Origin: Ichthyosporea sp. XGB-2017a
Taxonomy: Eukaryota > Opisthokonta > Ichthyosporea
Assembly: GCA_002811675.1 (NCBI GenBank)
Contig: PDIM01000016.1
Coordinates: forward strand, 233,933 to 254,551
DNA: 20,619 nucleotides
Direction: 5' to 3'
Below the pieces are notes generated by a model, which was given only the letters and a program-made list of their open reading frames with translations, did not search any database and was not told the DNA's origin. This document shows, piece after piece, positions 10,026 to 15,915 of the stretch (positions within the stretch are counted from its first letter, which is position 1; each line of letters begins with the position of its first letter). Made by a program: the position numbers and the translations under genes.

Positions 10026-11211
10026 TTAAGGAGCTCCAGAATCGTGAATGGCTTTTGAAAATCTAAAGGGAAAATCACAAATGAAAAAAGAAAATATTCA
10101 TTAGTTTAAGGCACATAGAGTTCTCCGTGTAGGAATGCTTTCTTCTAGATAAAAGTGAACACTATACATACCTTGTTTCCTCACTATAAGTCCTTCGATA
10201 ATCTGGATCCTGCACAAGCTGGCGGATATCCTCTACCTCTAACTCCTCTTTGCTCTCGTCAAACGGTCTCTCGTTTTCTTCTATCAGAAGATCGACAGCA
10301 GCCCCGCGACTACTTCGCCTTGTCATCTCTGCAGTTGTTTCAGATTCAGATTTAGTGGGTGGACGGTTGCTGTCTTTTGCCTTTTTCTTCTTCTGCTTAT
10401 TTTCTTTGCTTTGCCCCTTCTTCGCTTCTTTCTTTTTACTCGAATTTAATCTTCCCAGCAGTGCAGATTTGGCAGTAGGCTTTGCTTTTTGAGGAACAGC
10501 TAATATATTGGAAGGGAAGGAAACGGGAGAACAAAGAATTAGATTTGTCTATGTAACAACAGCATTACAACAAAAAGAAAGAAAAGTATTCGTTACAACT
10601 TACAGTAAATATACGGTGTCATCTGCCTCAATGTAGTGTATTCCTGTGAGGGAAGGCTTGGACGGGCTAGTTGGATCTTTCGAGTCTTCTTTAATAGTGC
10701 TATTCTCTCAACTGGGATATTTTCGCATTTCTTCTGCAACGAAACGTACTTGTCGAATAGAAATGAAAGATTTTGGGCACGTGACCTCGCCTCTAGGTGC
10801 TCCTGGTATGAGCTCGCCATTGGAGATACAATAGAAGGTTTTGAACGATCGCGATCTTTCACCCACTCCTCAGGAAGCATTCGAATCTCCATTTTGGAAT
10901 GTAACTGACCACAATAGTCAGCAACATTCCTGCCATCTTCTTCTATAGCTTTTTTGTATTTCTCCTCTTCCGATATAGGGGGAAAGATCTGACGTTTGCA
11001 ACTATTTTCTATAATGGACGCACATCGAAGAACATATTTAAGACAACTTGAGTTGTCTGGTTCTTTCTCTACCCGTGGAAACACAGAAGACTATTGAAGA
11101 AAAGACAGTTGGGAATAATAAAGTTAGTCACCGTTTGTATAGTGTAGTGTATACAAAGAGCAAATCCAACAAACTTACCTTATAACCCCTTAACAAATCC
11201 CAATTGGCCAT
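10026..11211 (-). CDS. Four-exon gene of unknown function, 294 aa, with a lysine-rich segment
   Basis: The model is complement(join(10026..10062,10172..10499,10604..11090,11179..11211)). The 163-codon frame at 10593-11084 seems to start at GTG but is an internal exon: a pyrimidine-rich CTTCAATAG acceptor precedes it, and upstream a clean ATG exon (MANWDLLRGYK) ends in GTAAGT. Downstream, donors GTAAGT and GTATGT and acceptors ending in TTAG and TTTAG keep the phase throughout and lead to a TAA. All three introns are 88-109 bp, like the proven introns nearby. The protein is hydrophilic with no signal peptide or membrane segment. Residues 12-173 look helical and charged; residues about 195-215 are a dense Lys cluster that could act as a nuclear localisation signal; the C-terminus is acidic then mixed. 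I recognise no family. Nuclear location is inference. The last exon (12 codons with stop) is the least certain; without that splice the frame ends three codons later. Confidence 0.7.
10063..10171 (-). other. Intron 3 of the four-exon gene (109 bp)
   Basis: The donor is ACAAG|GTATGT and the acceptor GATTTTCCCTTTAG|A, with a branch-like CTAAT upstream. Phase 2. Reading through instead reaches TAG after two more codons, so both outcomes give a complete protein and only the last residues differ. Confidence 0.65.
10500..10603 (-). other. Intron 2 of the four-exon gene (104 bp)
   Basis: The donor is TACT|GTAAGTTG and the acceptor is pyrimidine-rich, ending in AATATATTAG|CTG. Phase 1. The exon beyond stays open for 328 bases, which supports the junction. 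Confidence 0.8.
11091..11178 (-). other. Intron 1 of the four-exon gene (88 bp)
   Basis: The donor is AAG|GTAAGTTTG and the acceptor CTTTTCTTCAATAG|TCT on the minus strand. A TGACTAAC branch-like motif lies within it. Phase 0. Confidence 0.85.
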
Positions 11212-11222
11212 GTTAGTCAGTG

Positions 11223-11240
11223 CTAGTAAAGAAGTTAGTG
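11223..11240 (-). promoter_or_regulatory. Branch-point-like CACTAAC plus TAG just before a start codon
   Basis: On the minus strand, CACTAAC (11234-11240) is followed by a short pyrimidine stretch and CTAG ending at 11223, only 11 bases before the ATG at 11211. This is the arrangement of a 3' splice site and resembles the TGACTAAC inside intron 1 of the same gene. Confidence 0.4.
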
Positions 11241-11406
11241 AATATCAATGATATGTAGATTGACATGAAAAGGAGACGAAAGCAAATGAGGAAAAGTGAG
11301 ACAGAACTTGTGAAATATGTGCGGGCCTGTAAACGATGAGATCAATATATTACAGTCAGCAGAAAGACAGTGAGTCGTGGACCATTCAGATGATTCTCCC
11401 GTATGA

Positions 11407-11475
11407 AAACAAAAAAAAAAACAGCAACCAAAAAAAAAAAAAAAAAAAAAAACAACCAAAAAAAAAAAAAAAAAA
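11407..11475. repeat. A-rich tract of three A runs
   Basis: Runs of 11, 23 and 18 A are separated by CAGCAACC and CAACC. The repeated spacer suggests internal duplication of an A-run unit. It resembles the other poly-A/T tracts in the window. Confidence 0.8.
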
Positions 11476-11854
11476 CCGAAACTTGCGTCTACTAATCTAC
11501 AAGTTCATCTACAAGTTCAGCAAAGCGAATGAAGATATCACCAAGAAGAGTGATAGCACAGTTGGAGGACGTACACGACTGGTTGGTACTAGGCGATCCA
11601 CTCAATAGCTCGAGAGCAGTAACTGGTTGGCGGATTTCTGGTCTGTGCTTGAAAGCAACTCTATGCAAGTACAAATACTTCATTACAATGATATGTAATA
11701 ACAACTATAAGACTTAAAATTTTAATGATAAGCCTTATTTGGTGAAAATATGCGAGGGGGAGTGGTGTGTCATGTGTTACAAAACTACATAATTTTATAA
11801 ATGCACAAATTTTAGGGTTTCGGGACACGGGTACAGTCTCACATGTGACATGAG

Positions 11855-11857
11855 ACA

Positions 11858-11905
<48 letters not shown>
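11855..11905. repeat. Compound (AC)10(AG)n microsatellite
   Basis: About ten AC dinucleotides pass directly into about fifteen AG dinucleotides. It lies 765 bases upstream of the acidic ShKT gene. Confidence 0.92.
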
Positions 11906-11907
<2 letters not shown>

Positions 11908-12224
11908 TGCCCTCTGCAGTGTTGCGTTGTGTTGTCCAAAGTACGTCAAAGTACCTATATAGCATTTTATGGTGTTTCTTGTGCGCCCTGTTGAGGTCAA
12001 AGTTCTTTTATTGAATGTATAATCTCATTTAGGTTACAATGTGAAAGGCAGACTTGTGGATATCAGAAAATGATGGAGGAAGAGGTATAGTTGCGTCTTT
12101 TAGCCAAAGTGCTCTTTTGGAGACTTGAATGGGGTTATAGTCTACTTTGGGGGTAGCTCTGTAGCTCTTATCTATGGCCTGGGTTAGGGGAGGGAGGAAT
12201 AAGTAGGTCAGGGTGTGTGGGGCT

Positions 12225-12231
12225 TATAAAA
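12225..12231 (+). promoter_or_regulatory. TATA-like TATAAAA
   Basis: It lies in a locally GC-rich stretch, about 440 bases before the ATG of the acidic ShKT gene. The distance is long unless the leader contains an intron. It is based on the motif only. Confidence 0.2.
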
Positions 12232-12489
12232 CAGCGAATGTTTACATCGAGGTAGTGTCCTTAGTAACCAATTCCTTAATATTTGCTTGATGAAAAAGGA
12301 ATGCGAGGTATTGCAAAGCCTTTGAACATTTTCATACTTTCTCTCTTGAACCAAACTTTATTAGTTCGTTCTTTATCATTTTGGCTTTTCTTTTTTTTTA
12401 TTCATTTTTCAAAGAGCCTTTTGAAAGAAGGGAAGTGGAGGAGTTTATAAGAAGGAGCCAACCTTTATAGGGGAGTGCAGATTTGTACT

Positions 12490-12523
12490 GTTTCTTTTTT
12501 GTGTGTTTTTGATTTATCCTTAG
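12490..12523 (+). promoter_or_regulatory. Pyrimidine-rich stretch ending in TTAG
   Basis: A T-rich stretch ends in TATCCTTAG|ACG, 146 bases before the ATG at 12670, and is acceptor-like. Other T-rich stretches ending in AG occur nearby (about 12414 and 12592), so the exact site is uncertain. Confidence 0.3.
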
Positions 12524-12669
12524 ACGTTTCCTTGTTTCTTTTGCAAGAACCATCCCACCCCCCTGGTTTGACCTTTTTATTTCGTATAATCAGCTTCTTT
12601 TTGGGAACGGGGACACAAAGAAAAAAGAACGGAAATCGGCTAGGATAGGAAGAAGGACAAGACGAAAAA

Positions 12670-14577
12670 ATGAAGTGCGTTTTAATCCTTGCAGGAATCT
12701 TATGCCAGCTTATGAGTGATTCAGTGCTGGGAAGGGGCATTTGGGAAGAGCATGAAGTACCCATTAAAAATTCTGGAATGGAAAATCCCATTTGCTTCAA
12801 CACTTATCGATTCACGACTTGCTCTCATTTAGCCAATCTTGGCGCATGCTGGGGCAAGGATAATGTGCGGGACAAATGTGCCCCAAGTTGTAATGCTTGC
12901 AGTGAATTGCCCAAGGGAAAACTAAAAAAGGAAACAGAAGAAGTAAAACTCTCTGTAGAAGAAAAGAAATTTTGTGAATGGTTTCATAGCACCACAAATT
13001 GTCAGTATGGGCCTTTAGATAGGCCCGAGGCAGTTGCAGCTGTCGCAGATGCCCGAGGCTTATGTCGAAAGAGATGCGGATTGCTAAACGGAAACGAAAA
13101 GGCAGAATTCAACAGTCATAGCTTTAACTTTTTCGTCGCGGGAAAGAAAAATTCATATACCTACTGCTTAAAAACAGGGCATGACTCTGCCAAGCAGCCG
13201 GCGAAGACAATTTCCGTTGTAGAGAAAATATACTACTCGGTATTTTATTTTCTGCAAGAAATGACTAAAGTTGTGAGGGAAGGGTGGTGCAATTTCTTTG
13301 GCTGTATGCCCGCGAATTTTGATGAGAATGAATGCCCCTTCAACGTGGAACATATGCAGAACGTCATTAGAGATTATCACGCAATTAGTAAAAGAGACAC
13401 CAAAGAAGATTCTCTTTTCAATCACGTTAGTAGACGAGGCGACGACGATGATGAAGATGAGGACGATCGAAATGATAATGATAAGACTGAGGATGGAGAT
13501 GAGAATGAAGCTGAAGATGAGGATGAGGATGAGGATGATGATGATGATGATGAAGATGATGATGATGATGATGATGATGATGAAGATGATGATGATGATG
13601 ACAATGGCGATGACGATGACGATGAGTTTAACGATACAACGGCTAAAATGAGATCGGATGAGCTAGCTACTCAAAGCATGCTAATTGGAATGGAAGATGA
13701 AGACCAACAAACAGAAAATGTGGATTTCTCGTCTAACAAGGAGAGTACAAATACTGACAACACTGACATGAGACAATCTGTGAAGATTGGTTTAGAGCAG
13801 GATGCTGCCGAGGGCAAAATTAACAGCGATGAAGATAATGATGGTGACGAAGATGAGGAAGACGATGGTGACGATGAGGACGGTGGTGACGATGAGGACG
13901 ATGAGGACGGTGGTGACGATGAGGACGATGAGGACGGTGGTGATGATGAGGACGATGAGGACGGTGACAACGATGAGGATGGTGGTGATGATGAGGACGA
14001 TGAGGACGAGCATAAAAATCAGAAAACTGCTAGACTTTGGGGAGATTCACATAGTGATAGTGCGAAAGTTCAATCTGAAGAATCAAGTCCTGGAGAACAG
14101 AGCGTTGAATTGGCTATAAGTCAAGGAGGAGGTTTTGATGAAAGTGAGATCGAGGGGAAGAATAATGGCCTAAGTATGGACCAAATCGAGGCCTGGCTGA
14201 GAAATTATCTTAGTGAAACGCACGACTGGACGCAGGAAATGATTGATCATGCCATTATGATGTTAAAGAAAGCCCTTGCTTTTCGGGAAAAGCAGAGACA
14301 GCCGCCATCCCAATCTTTTGATGATTTTAATGGAGAACAAAATGTAGCAATTCAGCTAAACACTGGCTACTTTGGTGACGAAGAAGATCTAGACGGTCAT
14401 GTGCCTGATATTGATGGTGAGAGCCTTGAAAAAAAGATTGATAGATTTCGAACCTATGATAACGGTAAATTTTATAAGATTTACAAAACTCTGGCTCGCC
14501 GTTTTCGCAAAGGAACTAAAGCAAAGGCTAAGGAGGTTAAAGGATTTCCTGTCCTTACCTTACCCAAAGACCTATGA
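12670..14577 (+). CDS. Secreted ShKT-domain protein with Asp/Glu-rich tracts, 635 aa
   Basis: A single exon begins at ATG 12670. Residues 1-21 form a signal peptide (hydrophobic core, then SVLG|RG). Residues 42-77 carry six cysteines (42, 51, 60, 70, 74, 77) in the ShKT order, ending KCAPSCNAC, with ANLGAC in the middle; such domains are common in extracellular proteins of many eukaryotes and do not imply a toxin. A second group (C102, C111, C132, C136) and later cysteines (166, 207, 212, 222) suggest another disulphide fold. Residues about 258-319 are almost pure Asp and Glu, and about 387-447 repeat a nine-residue GGDDEDDED unit. The C-terminal part (about 500-635) is charged and helix-prone, with a basic end. 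There is no second membrane segment, so the protein is secreted or lumenal. Such acidity could bind calcium or organise mineral or matrix, but that is inference. Confidence 0.85.
   Translation: MKCVLILAGILCQLMSDSVLGRGIWEEHEVPIKNSGMENPICFNTYRFTTCSHLANLGACWGKDNVRDKCAPSCNACSELPKGKLKKETEEVKLSVEEKKFCEWFHSTTNCQYGPLDRPEAVAAVADARGLCRKRCGLLNGNEKAEFNSHSFNFFVAGKKNSYTYCLKTGHDSAKQPAKTISVVEKIYYSVFYFLQEMTKVVREGWCNFFGCMPANFDENECPFNVEHMQNVIRDYHAISKRDTKEDSLFNHVSRRGDDDDEDEDDRNDNDKTEDGDENEAEDEDEDEDDDDDDEDDDDDDDDDEDDDDDDNGDDDDDEFNDTTAKMRSDELATQSMLIGMEDEDQQTENVDFSSNKESTNTDNTDMRQSVKIGLEQDAAEGKINSDEDNDGDEDEEDDGDDEDGGDDEDDEDGGDDEDDEDGGDDEDDEDGDNDEDGGDDEDDEDEHKNQKTARLWGDSHSDSAKVQSEESSPGEQSVELAISQGGGFDESEIEGKNNGLSMDQIEAWLRNYLSETHDWTQEMIDHAIMMLKKALAFREKQRQPPSQSFDDFNGEQNVAIQLNTGYFGDEEDLDGHVPDIDGESLEKKIDRFRTYDNGKFYKIYKTLARRFRKGTKAKAKEVKGFPVLTLPKDL
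13438..13632 (+). repeat. (GAT)n/(GAN)n trinucleotide tract coding for Asp/Glu
   Basis: Nearly every codon is GAT, GAC, GAA or GAG, with long uninterrupted GAT runs around 13535-13580. The mirror reading on the other strand gives poly-Ser frames that are not genes. The trinucleotide repeat suggests expansion by slippage while keeping the frame. Confidence 0.9.
13864..14007 (+). repeat. 27-bp coding minisatellite
   Basis: A 27-bp unit coding GGDDEDDED occurs in full at 13882-13908, 13909-13935, 13936-13962 and 13981-14007, with 18-bp shortened versions at 13864-13881 and 13963-13980. Copies differ by only a few bases, so the expansion is recent or homogenised. All lengths are multiples of three. 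Confidence 0.92.
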
Positions 14578-14838
14578 GAGACCCGTGAACTATATGACTA
14601 AACTTTCTAGTTGAGTACCTTTCTTAATGTTATCTTGCTATCTACGGCATCCATTTTTCTGGCTTTCTTTACTATATACATTAGCTGTCTCATGTTTATT
14701 TTTCTCAATCTGCTTTTCTGAAGTATGACACTCCAACGTAAAAGAGGGTCAAAGGGAAGAAGGAAATAACATTCGAGAAGTACTTAAAGAAAGAACGAAA
14801 CAAACTCACCCATAATAATTTTAAACTTTAACTCTCGA

Positions 14839-14844
14839 AATAAA
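14839..14844 (+). terminator. Candidate poly(A) signal of the acidic ShKT gene
   Basis: AATAAA 261 bases after the stop, in AT-rich DNA. Confidence 0.35.
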
Positions 14845-14880
14845 GCGAAAAAAAAATATCAAAGATACAAAACTTATGAA

Positions 14881-14895
14881 AGGCCAATAAGGCCT
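14881..14895. repeat. Short inverted repeat AGGCC-AATAA-GGCCT
   Basis: Perfect 5-bp arms around a 5-base centre, just after the candidate poly(A) signal and before the GC-rich island. It could be a boundary or protein-binding site; its short length means chance is possible. Confidence 0.4.
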
Positions 14896-14934
14896 AAAGG
14901 GTGGCTTGTGGACAAGTGGAACACTGCCTTCTTG

Positions 14935-15415
14935 CTTCTTACTGGTCAACCGCCGTCAGTCGCCACTCGTTCACTTGGGCCCAGCCGGGGTGGGCACTAC
15001 TAGCCGCCCGCCAGCTGCAGCAGAGGCTGCAGAGTAGCGAGCCATAGTCTGATAATAGTCCGCACTGGCCATTCACCACTGCGCCCAGCTGCGGCCTGCG
15101 GCACTGTCCACTGACCTCCCAACTCGCATGTCGCAAGTCATCGCCCATCGGGCATTTAAGTCATAACGCAATAACCCGCGACTGAGCGGTGAGAGATAAA
15201 AACTAATGAGACAGCTCACAGGCCACAGCAGACAAAGGCCAAAGCCCAAAGGAACGTGCAGCAGCCAGCAAGGGAGCGTGACTCGTGACTCGTGAGACTG
15301 GAGTTCCAAGTTCCAACAAGGAGTTCGAAGACTTGTGGTCTGCCCAAATCGCGGCGGGGGGGGCCGTCAAGCGGCAAGCCGCAGCTCGCACTCAGCCTGC
15401 AGCAGCTGTCAATTT
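14935..15415. other. GC-rich island of unknown nature
   Basis: Base composition changes abruptly: 14941-15000 has 40 G/C of 60 by direct count, while the flanks are mostly A and T. The island contains small repeats such as GTGACTC in tandem near 15280-15296 and GAGTTCC/GTTCC units near 15300-15320. It has no long frame and no start-to-stop gene. It could be a 5' leader exon (a GTGAGA donor-like site lies at 15190), a CpG-type promoter, an insertion or a structured RNA. Confidence 0.5.
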
Positions 15416-15480
15416 TTTACTCACAGTAGATTTCTATAATTTGCATCCTTGGCAACCAAGGAAAAAAAAATAGTGTCATA

Positions 15481-15493
15481 TCCGGAGACCGGA
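15481..15493. repeat. Palindrome TCCGG-AGA-CCGGA
   Basis: A perfect inverted repeat between the GC-rich island and the AT-rich repeat that follows. It may mark an edge of an inserted element. Confidence 0.4.
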
Positions 15494-15518
15494 TTCCCAG
15501 GGGCCAGCAAGCTTTACG

Positions 15519-15640
15519 ATTTTTCTATAATAAAAAAAAGAGGAAAAAACACTGTTGTGATTTGTGAATTCTAAAAATTTCTGGCACAACCAGATTTTGT
15601 ATGAAAATTTTGCAAAACAAAAATATCCTAAAATATTTAT
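15519..15640. repeat. Copy B of a possible degenerate dispersed repeat
   Basis: It shares with 9611-9750, in the same order, a TTTTTCTATA plus A-rich block, the words AATTCTGGCAC (9692-9702) and TTTCTGGCAC (15578-15587), and a GCAAAA-type block followed by AATAT words. The copies diverge between these anchors, and low complexity raises the chance of coincidence. Confidence 0.35.
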
Positions 15641-15644
15641 ATGA

Positions 15645-15674
15645 TTTTTTGTATGAAAATTCCCATACAAAAAA
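15645..15674. repeat. 11-bp hairpin with 8-base loop
   Basis: TTTTTTGTATG at 15645-15655 pairs perfectly with CATACAAAAAA at 15664-15674. It lies about 240 bases before the lipase start codon. A related TTTTGTATGAAAATT occurs at about 15595. Confidence 0.7.
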
Positions 15675-15881
15675 ATAGTGAAAAATACAAATAAATTTTT
15701 TGGCTTTTTGCAGGCGAAAATATTCGAAACTTCGAGAATTTTTTATAAGTTTCTGTTTATTGTTTATTTTTTATATGAAATAAATAAACCCTCGTATGGA
15801 AAACAATTCTTTCTGTTTTCTCTTTCTCTGTCTCTTTGTTCTTTGTTCTTTGAATGATTCAAAAACATATCAAGAGGATCC

Positions 15882-15906
15882 TTTTTTTTTTTTTTTTTTT
15901 TTTGAG
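15882..15906 (+). promoter_or_regulatory. 22-T run ending in GAG just before the lipase start
   Basis: Twenty-two T are followed by GAG, nine bases before ATG 15916. It may be the pyrimidine tract of an acceptor site. If it were coding (start at 15796) it would give seven Phe in a row and be prone to frameshift by slippage. Confidence 0.4.
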
Positions 15907-15915
15907 CAAACCACA

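Larger units (their letters stand above)
11212..12669. other. Divergent intergenic region, 1.46 kb
   Basis: It separates the four-exon gene (minus) from the acidic ShKT gene (plus) and should hold both promoters. It contains an A-rich tract at 11407-11475, a tandem pair of ATCTACAAGTTC near 11498-11521, an (AC)n(AG)n microsatellite at 11855-11905, a TATAAAA at 12225-12231, and pyrimidine-rich stretches from about 12340 to the start codon. The short frames near 11336-11717 have no recognisable domain and I do not call them genes. No RNA gene is seen. Confidence 0.55.
14578..15915. other. Spacer between the acidic ShKT gene and the lipase gene
   Basis: Three parts are visible: an AT-rich 3' region to about 14930, a sharply GC-richer island at about 14935-15415, and an AT-rich stretch with a hairpin, a possible dispersed repeat and a 22-T run just before the lipase start. 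The short frames inside the island lack any domain. No tRNA or rRNA is recognised. Confidence 0.6.

Noticed and set aside
10145-10171. 27-base intron in the four-exon gene
   Set aside because: It would be far shorter than all other introns; the acceptor at 10063 has a better pyrimidine tract and gives a 109-bp intron.
11550-11610. tRNA-like A box (TAGCACAGTTGG) suggesting a tRNA or tRNA-derived SINE
   Set aside because: No matching B box (GGTTCGANNCC type) and no cloverleaf could be formed by eye.
11336-11717. Short plus-strand frames of 62-90 codons
   Set aside because: They include homopolymer translation, have no domain, and show no splice or start context that makes them convincing.
12796-12901. 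Toxin gene on account of the ShKT domain
   Set aside because: ShKT is a widespread extracellular disulphide domain; the surrounding 635-aa acidic protein does not resemble a toxin.
13422-13970. Minus-strand poly-serine frames, and plus-strand poly-Met frames
   Set aside because: They are other-frame readings of the Asp/Glu codon repeats in the ShKT gene.
13864-14007. CRISPR-like direct repeats
   Set aside because: The units are contiguous, in frame with an acidic protein, and have no unique spacers.
14939-15473. Several 62-78-codon frames in the GC-rich island
   Set aside because: They overlap on both strands, lack any domain, and are expected from the reduced stop-codon density of GC-rich DNA.
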